Source: Agarivorans aestuarii
GTDB taxonomy: Bacteria; Pseudomonadota; Gammaproteobacteria; Enterobacterales; Celerinatantimonadaceae
Assembly: GCF_019670125.1 (NCBI RefSeq)
Contig: NZ_AP023033.1
Location: 4,361,001-4,425,000 of the forward strand
Reading direction: 5' to 3'
Length of the DNA stretch: 64,000 bases
Every line of letters starts with the position of its first letter. The stretch's first letter is position 1. This document shows, piece by piece, positions 17,579 to 25,950 of this stretch. Under the pieces are notes generated by a model, which saw only the letters and a list, made by a program, of their open reading frames with translations, made no database searches and had not been told where the DNA came from. The position numbers and the translations under genes were made by a program.

Positions 17579-18547
17579 TTACGCAACTGCTACGTGTGCC
17601 AGTATTTCGTCAATAACGTCATCCGCAGTAATACCTTCGGCCAATGCGTCATAGGATAAGATCAGGCGATGCCTCAGCACCCCATGAACTACCTGTCTGA
17701 CATCATCAGGGTCGACAAAGTCCTTGCCGTTTAGCCAAGCCATTGCTCTTGCACACTTATCAAGAGCAATCGTTGCACGAGGACTCGAACCAACAGAAAT
17801 CCATTTAGCTAGATTTGAGCCCGTATATAGCTCCGGCTCTCGGGTTGCTACAATGATGCTAACGATGTACTTCAAGACCGCATCACTACAGTAGACATCT
17901 GAAATTTGCTTGCGGGCCTCGAAGATAAACTTAGGATCGATTGCTTCCATGCCTCCTTGTTGCTTTTGTTCTTCTCCTCGAACCATTTTGATGATCAGCT
18001 CTTCATCTTCGGCACTGGGGTAGTCAAGGTTTATTTTCATAATAAACCGGTCCATCTGTGCTTCTGGGAGAGGATAGGTTCCTTCTTGTTCAACAGGGTT
18101 TTGTGTGGCTAGCACCATGAAAAGCTCTGGTAACTTATAGGTTTTACCGGCTACCGTGATCTGCCTTTCTTCCATCGCTTCTAAGAGTGCGGCTTGAACT
18201 TTGGCTGGTGAGCGATTGATTTCATCTGCAAGAAGTAGGTTGTTGAACACTGGGCCGTGTTGAAAAGTAAGTTTCGGTTTACCATCAACCTCTTGGTATA
18301 CCTCGGTACCAGTCACATCGGAAGGTAACAAGTCAGGAGTAAACTGAACTCGCCCGAGGTCGACAGCTAGGGCTGTCGCTAAGGCTTTAATTGAACGCGT
18401 TTTAGCAGTACCTGGAAGGCCTTCAAGCAGAACATTTCCGTTGGTCAATAATGCAACCAATAAGGTGTCAACCATATGCTGCTGACCAATCACGGAACGC
18501 CCGATTTGGGCTTTTAATGCTTGAATATTTTGTAGAACCTGATTCAT
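17579..18547 (-). CDS. moxR: MoxR-family AAA+ ATPase
   Basis: 322 residues. Walker A GLPGTAKT (about 43-50), Walker B LLADEINRSP, sensor ATQNPVEQEGTYPLPEAQMDRF and the lid domain DPDDVRQVVHGVLRHRL are all present. MoxR ATPases act as chaperones that mature or remodel partner complexes, here presumably the VWA proteins of the same operon. It is the first gene of a seven-gene minus-strand operon (moxR, DUF58, DUF4381, batA, batB, batC, batD) with all junctions overlapping or within 11 bases. The AGTTGGAGAAG upstream contains a GGAG ribosome site. An inverted repeat sits 33 bases upstream. Confidence 0.93.
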   Translation of the reverse strand: MNQVLQNIQALKAQIGRSVIGQQHMVDTLLVALLTNGNVLLEGLPGTAKTRSIKALATALAVDLGRVQFTPDLLPSDVTGTEVYQEVDGKPKLTFQHGPVFNNLLLADEINRSPAKVQAALLEAMEERQITVAGKTYKLPELFMVLATQNPVEQEGTYPLPEAQMDRFIMKINLDYPSAEDEELIIKMVRGEEQKQQGGMEAIDPKFIFEARKQISDVYCSDAVLKYIVSIIVATREPELYTGSNLAKWISVGSSPRATIALDKCARAMAWLNGKDFVDPDDVRQVVHGVLRHRLILSYDALAEGITADDVIDEILAHVAVA

Positions 18548-18875
18548 CTACTTCTCCAACTAGTGAGTTTGCTTTGTTTAAAGGTAGTTGCTTACCTTTC
18601 AAAATCTAGAGTCTAAGCTTTTGAAAGTAAAAATTTATTAGTGAACATTTCTTTGATCCATCGCGTAAGCTAGGGACTCTCTTTATTAGATCAACGCTTG
18701 AACTGAAAAAATTAAAACATACCAAATAGTGATATCAAAGTTATTTCAATATGCTTTTAATGCATAACATTTATACACAAAGGTCATTGGTCAAAGCTGA
18801 TTTTAGTGGCTAATCTGTATACAGCATTACTCAAGACAGCAATCAGAAAATTTCACGAAATTAAAGGGTTATACT
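18548..18875. other. Divergent intergenic region moxR / DUF1254 gene
   Basis: 328 AT-rich bases that must hold the promoters of both divergent units. The only structured element seen is the inverted repeat at 18580-18599. No RNA gene or ORF stands out. Confidence 0.5.
18580..18599. promoter_or_regulatory. Inverted repeat upstream of moxR, possible operator
   Basis: AAAGGTA GTTGCT TACCTTT: two perfect 7-base arms, 33 bases before the moxR start codon. It could be an operator or a leader hairpin; no regulator is assigned. Confidence 0.4.
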
Positions 18876-19931
18876 ATGAAGACTACGACTATAAGTGTTC
18901 TAATTTATGCGGCTTTGTCCTCGACTACAGCCTTTGCCGAAGACGTTAGTACTTTGACAGAATACTTTGCTGAAGATGGCGAAATCGCCACAACCCAAAA
19001 CTACCCTACATTGGAAACGGCCCGACAGTTCGTCAAAGTTCAAGAAAAAGTCGGAGTGAATAATTTTGAGCACAAGCGTGTACTCACACCGACAGATGAC
19101 CAGCCAGTGGTAAGGATGAATCGAGATACCTACTACTCGATGGCCACGATTGATGTCTCCAAAGGCGCTAGGGTTACCCTTCCAGAAATTCCTGGTGGCA
19201 TGTATATGTCGCTGGAGGTCATTACTGAAGATCACCGAATTCAGCAGATGCGCTATGGTGCGGGGACCTATGAACTGAGTACTCACACCGGAGACCACGT
19301 TCATATCATTGTTAGAACCGACACGCGCTTTAGTCTTGATGAAGTACACGCTATTCAAGATCAAATGAGCATTGAAGCAGGCTCGAGCAACGAGTTTATG
19401 GCTCCTCAAGTAAACAAGGAAGCCTTTGATAAAGTTGAAGATGAATTGAAAGCACAGATGCCTGTTATCCTCAAGCGAGATGGGGCACAAGCCACCTTTG
19501 GTATGTTTACCAATCCGCAAGACGAATCAAAAGAGCTGTTCAACGAAGAGAAACATGCCATCGGTGCGGCTATCGGTTGGGGCGGAGCGCAGTTAAAAGA
19601 CAATGTTTATGAGGTTTCTGGCAACTTCCCTGCAGACAAGTGCTATCAAGCTACGTTCCCTGACCCAGAGAACCAAGCCTTCTGGTCTGTGACGGTATAC
19701 AACAAGGCCGGCTTTATGTTTAAAGACGTCGCAAATGTCAGCTCAAACTTTGCACCTAAGAACCCTGATGGTACTTACACCGTGAGCTTTGGCTGTGGCC
19801 CAGATGCTACCAACAACCTAGAAACGGATAACGAGTCTGGTATGTTTAGCGTCGCATTCCGTCATTATATTCCAAGCCAGAAAGTGCGAGATGGCTACCG
19901 TGTACTGCCATACGTCAAAGAGATAAAATAG
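18876..19931 (+). CDS. Exported DUF1254/DUF1214-domain protein
   Basis: 351 residues. The signal peptide ends near STTAFA (residue ~21). The N-terminal DUF1254 region (FVKVQEKVGVNNFEHKR, PVVRMNRDTYYSMATIDVS) is followed by a C-terminal DUF1214 region (QATFPDPENQAFWSVTVYNKAGFMF ... SVAFRHYIPSQKVRDGYRVLP). Such two-domain proteins are periplasmic or extracellular and of unknown biochemical role. Two cysteines (CYQATF and FGCGPD) could pair. The strand is opposite to the bat operon, across a shared 328-base promoter region. AAAGGGT precedes the start. A terminator follows, so the next gene is at least partly separated. Confidence 0.85.
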   Translation: MKTTTISVLIYAALSSTTAFAEDVSTLTEYFAEDGEIATTQNYPTLETARQFVKVQEKVGVNNFEHKRVLTPTDDQPVVRMNRDTYYSMATIDVSKGARVTLPEIPGGMYMSLEVITEDHRIQQMRYGAGTYELSTHTGDHVHIIVRTDTRFSLDEVHAIQDQMSIEAGSSNEFMAPQVNKEAFDKVEDELKAQMPVILKRDGAQATFGMFTNPQDESKELFNEEKHAIGAAIGWGGAQLKDNVYEVSGNFPADKCYQATFPDPENQAFWSVTVYNKAGFMFKDVANVSSNFAPKNPDGTYTVSFGCGPDATNNLETDNESGMFSVAFRHYIPSQKVRDGYRVLPYVKEIK

Positions 19932-19950
19932 GTGTTGTGTCTGCAATAGT

Positions 19951-19986
19951 AATCCCTATAGCGTGTTTGCGCTCTGGGGATTTTTT
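19951..19986 (+). terminator. Rho-independent terminator after the DUF1254 gene
   Basis: An imperfect 12-pair stem (AATCCCTATAGCG / CGCTCTGGGGATT) is followed by six T. It lies inside the longest possible reading of the next gene, which argues that the gene really starts downstream. Confidence 0.8.
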
Positions 19987-20008
19987 GATCGCAAATGAGG
20001 TACAAGAA

Positions 20009-20410
20009 GTGACTAGAGTGTTTTTAATTTCAACGTATATGATGAGTGCGGTTTTTCTGTTTGGGGAAATAGCCCGCAGAGGCTGGAGTTATTTCTCTAT
20101 TAATACAACCACAATGGTCGAAGACCTAATCTGTGGTGGGCTTTTATTTGTGGCAGCGACAATGCTTCTCAAAGGACACCAACGAGCCAAGCTAATGATG
20201 GTTGGAGCTTGGGGCTACGCATTTGGAGGTATGTTCGTACCGTTCTTCGCTCATTTAGAGGCGTTCATACGCGGCGTGGCAATTCGTGATGATCACCCCA
20301 TTGACGATGTTGGGTCAATTATCCTCAAGGGGGTGATTTGGTCACTATGCGGAGTATTTTTTATAATAGCGTTAGGTGCATCTTCAACCCAAGATAGTGT
20401 GAACGACTGA
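20009..20410 (+). CDS. Small membrane protein of unknown function
   Basis: 133 residues from the GTG at 20009, chosen because TGAGG lies eight bases upstream and a terminator occupies the region before it; the frame is open back to a GTG at 19937. Four hydrophobic segments are visible (VFLISTYMMSAVFLFGEI; LICGGLLFVAATMLL; MMVGAWGYAFGGMFVPFF; GVIWSLCGVFFIIALG). A conserved-looking His-Asp-rich loop (RDDHPIDDVG) lies between the last two. No family was recognised. Its position between the DUF1254 gene and an AraC regulator suggests a shared function, but there is no direct evidence. Confidence 0.6.
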   Translation: MTRVFLISTYMMSAVFLFGEIARRGWSYFSINTTTMVEDLICGGLLFVAATMLLKGHQRAKLMMVGAWGYAFGGMFVPFFAHLEAFIRGVAIRDDHPIDDVGSIILKGVIWSLCGVFFIIALGASSTQDSVND

Positions 20411-20642
20411 GTGGTAGATCACCCTCATCACTGGTTCATTCTTACCTATAAGATGAGTGTATGGGGGGCTTCGAGCCGCCTCCTTCTGTTGATACATACT
20501 TTCAGTCTTAGTCAGTTTGTGGTGGAACTGAGACTTTGCGGCGTTTTGCGGATAGAGTAGAACGATAAGGGATACTCAAGCACAACACGCTTTTAGTTAT
20601 CACCTTTTTCTTTCAATCTAGTCATAGCAGGGATGTAAATAG

Positions 20643-21665
20643 ATGGCTTCGGAAAACCCTATTGCCTTTGGACGTTGTGGTTTCCTCATCATGTTCTTAC
20701 GAGCAGTAGAGGGGCGCTATGGCATCAGCACCGAAGACTTAAATATACCTACTAGTTTGCTCGAAGATCCCATGCGGCCAATGCCCCTGAGTGAAATGAC
20801 CCGCTACTTTGGCGTTCTTCAAGAGCGGATTAATGACCCTCTCTTGGTTGCCAGAGCCTGTTCTTCCATAGAACTTCAGTATTTCCCTCCTTTGCAAGCG
20901 ATTACTCAATCAACTCCAGTTCTTTTTTCAGCGGTGATGAAAATGTCGAGTTTAGGCCGCGTAATCCAAACGGGATGTAAGTTCATAACCAAGATTGAGC
21001 ATGATGAAGTGAGGTGGAGCTACGATGCACGAATTCTTGTTGTGGCAGAGCGACTGCTTGATGGAATGATGGCGGCATGGGTTTTTATCCACTTGCTGCG
21101 TCATTATCTCGGAAACGGCTATTCCCCTACAAAGCTACTACTACCTGGCTCCCAGATTGGTGAAAGCAAGGAAGTCGCTAGGATATTCGGTTGCGAAATT
21201 GTTTGGAATAGTCAGCAAACTGAGGTTCACTTTCCGGCCGACACGCTGCAAAGTTGCTCTCCTATTGGCCGCTCCATAGTACACTCGTCACGTAATAAAA
21301 GGTTTTCCCCTTTAAGCTACACAGACTTACCAGAGGAAACAGACTTCGTGCGTTGTGTGTATGAAATCATCAACTATGTTCGAGCCTTTGGCTATCCCAA
21401 ACAGGAGTTGGTTGCCAATATATTGAACATGCCTCCGATTACTCTGCAAAGGCGATTACAGAAGGAAAAGCAGAGCTACTCTGGCTTAGTTAAGTACCAG
21501 TTACTGTTCAACCTTGCTCCTGAAATGCTGTTGGCGGGGAAAAGTGAAAACCAGGTGTCCGCCGAACTGGGCTTTAAGAATAGGCAGAGCTTTGATCGCG
21601 CCTTCAAGAAAGCTCACGGCCAAACGCCAACTCAGTATTTAGGGAATTTAGAGGAGTACTTGTGA
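20643..21665 (+). CDS. AraC-family transcriptional regulator (ArgR/OruR-type N-terminal domain)
   Basis: 340 residues. The C-terminal helix-turn-helix pair is clear (PKQELVANILNMPPITLQRRLQKE; NQVSAELGFKNRQSFDRAFKKAHGQTPTQYL). The N-terminal ~190 residues (GISTEDLNIPTSLLEDPMRPMPLSEMTRYF...) match the arabinose-binding-like domain typical of OruR/ArgR-type AraC regulators, which often sense small organic molecules. It lies between the DUF1254 unit and the outer-membrane barrel gene, convergent with the latter. These regulators often control neighbouring outer-membrane or catabolic genes, so the barrel gene is a reasonable target. The RBS is weak (AGGGATG). Confidence 0.87.
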   Translation: MASENPIAFGRCGFLIMFLRAVEGRYGISTEDLNIPTSLLEDPMRPMPLSEMTRYFGVLQERINDPLLVARACSSIELQYFPPLQAITQSTPVLFSAVMKMSSLGRVIQTGCKFITKIEHDEVRWSYDARILVVAERLLDGMMAAWVFIHLLRHYLGNGYSPTKLLLPGSQIGESKEVARIFGCEIVWNSQQTEVHFPADTLQSCSPIGRSIVHSSRNKRFSPLSYTDLPEETDFVRCVYEIINYVRAFGYPKQELVANILNMPPITLQRRLQKEKQSYSGLVKYQLLFNLAPEMLLAGKSENQVSAELGFKNRQSFDRAFKKAHGQTPTQYLGNLEEYL

Positions 21666-21811
21666 GTTAACGTTTAGCTATAACTACTGCTTTCAAGAAG
21701 GTGGTTAAGACTGAACAGTGGTATTTGGGCGAAGCAAGCTAACCTTCCTTGGTGGTTTGACATGTTTGATTTACTGAATGAGCTAGCCTGCCCTGTTGTT
21801 AATTTAGTTCA

Positions 21812-22954
21812 TTAGAATCTGCGGTTGATTCCACCAGTTAACTGCTGCCTACCGCCACTGGAACCTGTTATTTCAAAAAAGGCTGACCATTCCTTGTTGA
21901 AGGTATAGTTGGCACCTACAATAGGCTCCCATACATCAGCAGTGCGTTGGGAAATTTGGTAATTAATTTCGTCATCTGATCCCGGTATTTGCTGACTTCC
22001 GGTAATTCTAAGCTCATTGTCCATATAGCTTGCGCCGATATATACAGCTAAACTGTTCCCGTTTTGGAAAGGGATGACTTTGCCTAGCCTTGGCGATGCT
22101 GACACAACAGTGCCATCGATACTTCTATCATCCATTTTCATTTTGGTGAAAGAAATGGGAATCGACACAAAATAATTATCCCAGCCTGCGGCAAGCACAG
22201 TGCCTACAGTATACGTTTTTCCCTCCATGTTCACGTTGGTGCTATACACGTCACTGCTATTTCCCTCCCAGCGCTTGCACTGCTGACGCTGGTGAAAACC
22301 ACTATTGGGGCTACTACAGTTTACTCCTAACTGGTCTAGAAGCGCATCACCATCAATGCTAAAACTCACATTTGCATCACCGGATACTTTGCCCACCGAG
22401 CCAAACACATTCATGAACGGAAACAACCAAGCGTCCAGTTTGATCTGTGGTGTTGCGCTCTCACTAGAATTATTTTCAAATGGCACAAACTCTACAGGAA
22501 CGTATCCACCTTCTTGATTTTGTACTGAAAGGTCATACAGATCCATATTTTGGCTTGTAGTTGCATAGATGAAACTAACCCCGATCGGATAAGGTAAGTC
22601 GTGGCCAAGCTCAATAACACGTTGACCATAAAAAGGTAACGCTCGATCCCAGTGCTTTGGCGGTTCTATCTTGGCACTATCGGTCGATTTCATTGATGTT
22701 GGTAGTTCACTGTAGTTATCAATATCGTTAGCGGACGTTAGGGTATCCTTTCCTGTATTAGTTATATTCGAGCCAGCATTAACGGCTTGCTCCGAATAAA
22801 CAAAACTAGATGGTATATTGCTAATAGTGGCCATCTTTGTCTGCTCAAAATTGGACTCTTCGCCAATAGAAGGCATAGCTGTCAGCGCCGTTGTGGCAAA
22901 GGCTATAATGGGCAGTAGATTCTCAACAACAGAATTGATAGCACCTTTCGTCAT
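21812..22954 (-). CDS. Outer-membrane beta-barrel protein of unknown family
   Basis: 380 residues from the ATG at 22954, chosen because AGGAGGGAG lies five bases upstream; the frame is open to 22990. The N-terminal hydrophobic stretch (LLPIIAFATTALTAMPSIG) is a likely signal peptide. A Ser/Thr-rich segment of about 80 residues follows, then alternating beta strands from residue ~100. The last strand GGRQQLTGGINRRF ends in phenylalanine, the usual BAM signal. Two cysteines (VNCSS and QQCKRW) may link in one loop. The WDRALPFYGQRV and ELGHDLPYPIGVSF segments look family-specific, but I cannot name the family. It could be a channel or a surface protein. Confidence 0.7.
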   Translation of the reverse strand: MTKGAINSVVENLLPIIAFATTALTAMPSIGEESNFEQTKMATISNIPSSFVYSEQAVNAGSNITNTGKDTLTSANDIDNYSELPTSMKSTDSAKIEPPKHWDRALPFYGQRVIELGHDLPYPIGVSFIYATTSQNMDLYDLSVQNQEGGYVPVEFVPFENNSSESATPQIKLDAWLFPFMNVFGSVGKVSGDANVSFSIDGDALLDQLGVNCSSPNSGFHQRQQCKRWEGNSSDVYSTNVNMEGKTYTVGTVLAAGWDNYFVSIPISFTKMKMDDRSIDGTVVSASPRLGKVIPFQNGNSLAVYIGASYMDNELRITGSQQIPGSDDEINYQISQRTADVWEPIVGANYTFNKEWSAFFEITGSSGGRQQLTGGINRRF

Positions 22955-23292
22955 TTTTCTCCCTCCTCGAGTGGATTTGCAACGCAACAACGTTGTGTAA
23001 TGGAAGGAATTTAAAACTATTTATCAGGGGGTATTGCGATTTCTACACATAGCGTACAACTTGCGCGATTTCTGTTGGAAAGTGTCGTGCCTCAGCAGAG
23101 CAATCCTCAAATCAGTTCTTTGCCAGCCTTATCACTGATAAGAGTGGAGACTTGGTCATGCTTGCGAGGCAAGCAATGAGCTGTGCTATCTCATTTTTGC
23201 CCAATAACCAGTTAAGGTGTGGCTACAGACTATCAGCACGCACAAAAAAAGCCGCTCTAATGAGCGGCCATATCATTAACGCGAGTTAAGAT
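22955..23292. other. Intergenic region barrel gene / urtE
   Basis: 338 bases. It contains the promoter region of the minus-strand barrel gene and, at its right end, the urt operon terminator. No gene was seen. Confidence 0.5.
23242..23269 (-). terminator. Terminator of the urt operon
   Basis: On the minus strand GCCGCTC ATTA GAGCGGC is followed by seven T, 24 bases after the urtE stop. Confidence 0.92.
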
Positions 23293-23988
23293 CTAAACAC
23301 TCATCCACCGTTTCACATCGGCTTCATCTACTTCGTCTTTGCTGCCTTGCAATACAACATTGCCGCGATCTAATACGGTGTAGTTGTCGGCAAGTGCTAC
23401 AGCAAAGTCAAAATATTGCTCTACTAATACAATCGCCATTTCGCCGCGATCGCGCAGTAGTGCCAATACCTTTTGGATATCTTTAATAATGGAGGGCTGA
23501 ATCCCTTCGGTAGGTTCGTCTAGCATTAACAATTTAGGGCGCATGATTAAAGCGCGCGCTATCGCTAATTGTTGCTGCTGGCCACCCGATAAATCTCCGC
23601 CGCGGCGCGCCAGCATTTGCTTTAGCACTGGGAACAAACGAAAGATTTCGTCGGGAATAAAACGCTCCGATTTAGGTAATACCGAAAACCCGGTTTTAAG
23701 ATTCTCCAGCACCGTTAGTTGACCAAATATCTCACGCCCTTGCGGTACAATCGCAATGCCTTGCTTGGCACGTTGCGCCGCCGACATTTTGCTAATGTCT
23801 TTACCGTTAAACATAATGCTGCCGGCGCTAATGCTTTGCTGACCCGCTAACGCTTTTAGCAGCGTGGTTTTACCCACGCCGTTGCGCCCGAGTACACAGC
23901 TTATTTTGCCCGGCTCGGCACTTAGGCCTACATTGTAAAGCGCTTGGCTAGCCCCGTAATGACTATCTACTTTAGAAAGTTCTAACAT
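23293..23988 (-). CDS. urtE: Urea ABC transporter ATP-binding subunit UrtE
   Basis: 231 residues. Walker A GRNGVGKTTLLKAL, Q-loop VPQGREIFGQLTV, signature LSGGQQQQLAIARAL and Walker B LLMLDEPTEGIQPSI are all present. The overall sequence is LivF-like, and GREIFGQLTVLENL with PTEGIQPSI is typical of UrtE. It is one of two ATPases energising urea import with the permeases UrtB and UrtC. It is the last gene of urtABCDE, 11 bases after urtD. Confidence 0.95.
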   Translation of the reverse strand: MLELSKVDSHYGASQALYNVGLSAEPGKISCVLGRNGVGKTTLLKALAGQQSISAGSIMFNGKDISKMSAAQRAKQGIAIVPQGREIFGQLTVLENLKTGFSVLPKSERFIPDEIFRLFPVLKQMLARRGGDLSGGQQQQLAIARALIMRPKLLMLDEPTEGIQPSIIKDIQKVLALLRDRGEMAIVLVEQYFDFAVALADNYTVLDRGNVVLQGSKDEVDEADVKRWMSV

Positions 23989-23999
23989 TCCGTCGCCTC

Positions 24000-24758
24000 C
24001 TAGCGCCCTAAGTAAACTTCGATGACTTGCTGATTTTGCTGCACTTGCTCAAGGGTGCCTTGAGCCAATACCGAACCTTCGTGCAATACCGTTACTGGGC
24101 AATCTAGTGCTTTTACAAAATCCATGTCGTGCTCTACCACCACTAAAGAGTGCTTTTTAGCCAGTTCTTTAAACAGCTCGGCGGTGAGGGCGGTTTCTTC
24201 GTCGGTCATACCGGCGGCGGGTTCATCAATGAGCAATAACTGTGGCTCTTGCATAATTAACATGCCAATCTCTAGCCACTGTTTTTGACCATGCGACAAA
24301 GAGCCAGCTAACCATTCTTGCTTATCTGCTAAACGAATCAGCGCTAAGGTGTCGCCAATTTGTTTATTGTCGCTAGAGGACAGTTTATGCATCAAAGATT
24401 CAAACACACCACGGCGTCCGGCCAAAGCTAATTCGAGGTTTTCGAATACCGTTAGGTTTTCGATTACCGAGGGTTTTTGAAACTTACGGCCAATGCCAAT
24501 GTTGGCAATTTCGGCTTCGTCGTGCTGGGTTAAATCGATATCGTTATTAAAAAATACCGTGCCTTCATCGGGGCGAAGCTTGCCAGTAATTACGTCCATC
24601 ATGGTGGTTTTACCAGCACCATTGGGGCCAATAATCGCGCGCATTTGACCAGGCTCTAAAATTAACGACAAGCTATTTAGGGCTTTAAAACCATCGAAGC
24701 TTTTGGTTACACCATCTACATACAAGATGGTGTCTTGAGGAATATGTACACTACGCAT
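24000..24758 (-). CDS. urtD: Urea ABC transporter ATP-binding subunit UrtD
   Basis: 252 residues, LivG-like. Walker A GPNGAGKTTMMDVI, GIGRKFQKPSVIENLTVFENLELAL, signature LSHGQKQWLEIGMLI (LSHGQ, as usual in UrtD) and Walker B LLLIDEPAAGMTDEET are present. It partners UrtE at the cytoplasmic face of the UrtB/UrtC channel. The start overlaps the urtC stop by eight bases, indicating translational coupling. Confidence 0.95.
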   Translation of the reverse strand: MRSVHIPQDTILYVDGVTKSFDGFKALNSLSLILEPGQMRAIIGPNGAGKTTMMDVITGKLRPDEGTVFFNNDIDLTQHDEAEIANIGIGRKFQKPSVIENLTVFENLELALAGRRGVFESLMHKLSSSDNKQIGDTLALIRLADKQEWLAGSLSHGQKQWLEIGMLIMQEPQLLLIDEPAAGMTDEETALTAELFKELAKKHSLVVVEHDMDFVKALDCPVTVLHEGSVLAQGTLEQVQQNQQVIEVYLGR

Positions 24759-25947
24759 TTACTGCACCCTCCGCTGGATCGGCTTTTTTCTCGGTTGCTG
24801 GAGTTGGCTCAGTTACAACAGCAGTGCTTACCTTAGTTGCAGCTCTTTCTTGCAACTTTGCTTTGATACTGCCATACAAACCCACCACGCCTTTTGGCAA
24901 CCACAAAGTCGTTACCACAAACAAAGCCCCTAAGAAGAACAACCAAAGCTCTGGGAATGCACCGGTAAACCACGATTTACCAAAGTTAACCAGCAGCGCA
25001 CCAAATACCGCGCCAAACAAAGTGCCTCGGCCACCAACGGCTACCCAAACAATACTTTCGATGGAGTTAAGCGGCGCAAATTCACCCGGGTTAATAATGC
25101 CCACTTGCGGCACATACAAAGCACCAGCTACGCCAGCCAACATGGCCGAAACTACAAACACAAACAGCTTAAAGCGCTCTACGCGGTAACCGATAAATCG
25201 GGTACGGCTTTCGCTGTCGCGCACGGCAATTAATACTCGACCAAGTTTTGAATTCACAATCCAGCGGCACAATACATAAGCGCCAGCTAAGGCCAGTGCA
25301 CTTAAGGCAAACAACACCGCACGGGTTGAATCTGCTTGCAAGCTAAAACCTAGAATGTCTTTAAAATCGGTTAAGCCGTTGTTACCACCAAAACCCATGT
25401 CGTTACGGAAAAATGCCAACATCAGCGCATAAGTAAGGGCTTGGGTAATAATCGACAAGTACACACCGGTTACTCGCGAACGGAAGGCTAAGTAACCAAA
25501 AATAAAGGCCAAAATGCCCGGTGCCAAAAACACCATCAACATAGCAAAGGGGAACATATCAAAACCCAGCCAATACCAAGGTAATTCCGACCAATCGAGA
25601 AATACCATAAAGTCTGGTAATTCTGGGTTAGCGTACACGCCACGGTCGCCAATTTGGCGCATTAAGTACATGCCCATGGCGTAGCCGCCCAGTGCAAAAA
25701 AGGCACCGTGACCCAAGCTTAAAATACCGCAATAACCCCACACTAAATCCACTGCAATGGCCAGCAAGGCATAACATAGGTATTTACCCAACAAGGTTAC
25801 CCAGTAAGAACTAAGGTGCAAAGGGTTCTCGGGGCTAAGCGCCAAACTCATTAATGGCACTAAAATCGCCGACAATAACAAAGCCAGCAACATGGCGTTG
25901 CCCACTTTGTCTTTCACTAAAAATCGAACTAATACAGACTTAGGCAT
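24751..25947 (-). CDS. urtC: Urea ABC transporter permease UrtC
   Basis: 398 residues with eight to ten hydrophobic segments. LivM-family signatures are present: DLVWGYCGILSLGHGAFFALGGYAMGMY near 62-90, RSRVTGVYLSIITQALTYALMLAF, NNGLTDF and a C-terminal GRGTLFGAVFGALLVN. The C-terminus carries an extra polar Thr/Glu/Ala-rich tail of about 30 residues. It forms the inner-membrane pore together with UrtB. It begins three bases after the urtB stop. Confidence 0.95.
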   Translation of the reverse strand: MPKSVLVRFLVKDKVGNAMLLALLLSAILVPLMSLALSPENPLHLSSYWVTLLGKYLCYALLAIAVDLVWGYCGILSLGHGAFFALGGYAMGMYLMRQIGDRGVYANPELPDFMVFLDWSELPWYWLGFDMFPFAMLMVFLAPGILAFIFGYLAFRSRVTGVYLSIITQALTYALMLAFFRNDMGFGGNNGLTDFKDILGFSLQADSTRAVLFALSALALAGAYVLCRWIVNSKLGRVLIAVRDSESRTRFIGYRVERFKLFVFVVSAMLAGVAGALYVPQVGIINPGEFAPLNSIESIVWVAVGGRGTLFGAVFGALLVNFGKSWFTGAFPELWLFFLGALFVVTTLWLPKGVVGLYGSIKAKLQERAATKVSTAVVTEPTPATEKKADPAEGAVNA

Positions 25948-25950
25948 GCT

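Noticed and set aside
18900..19520. 206-residue minus-strand ORF inside the DUF1254 gene
   Set aside because: The plus-strand gene has a signal peptide and clear domain patterns; the antisense frame has neither a ribosome site nor any recognisable feature.
24824..25189. 121-residue ORF antisense to urtC
   Set aside because: It lies wholly inside a conserved permease gene; Pro/Thr/Asn-rich composition is what the complementary frame of a membrane protein gives.
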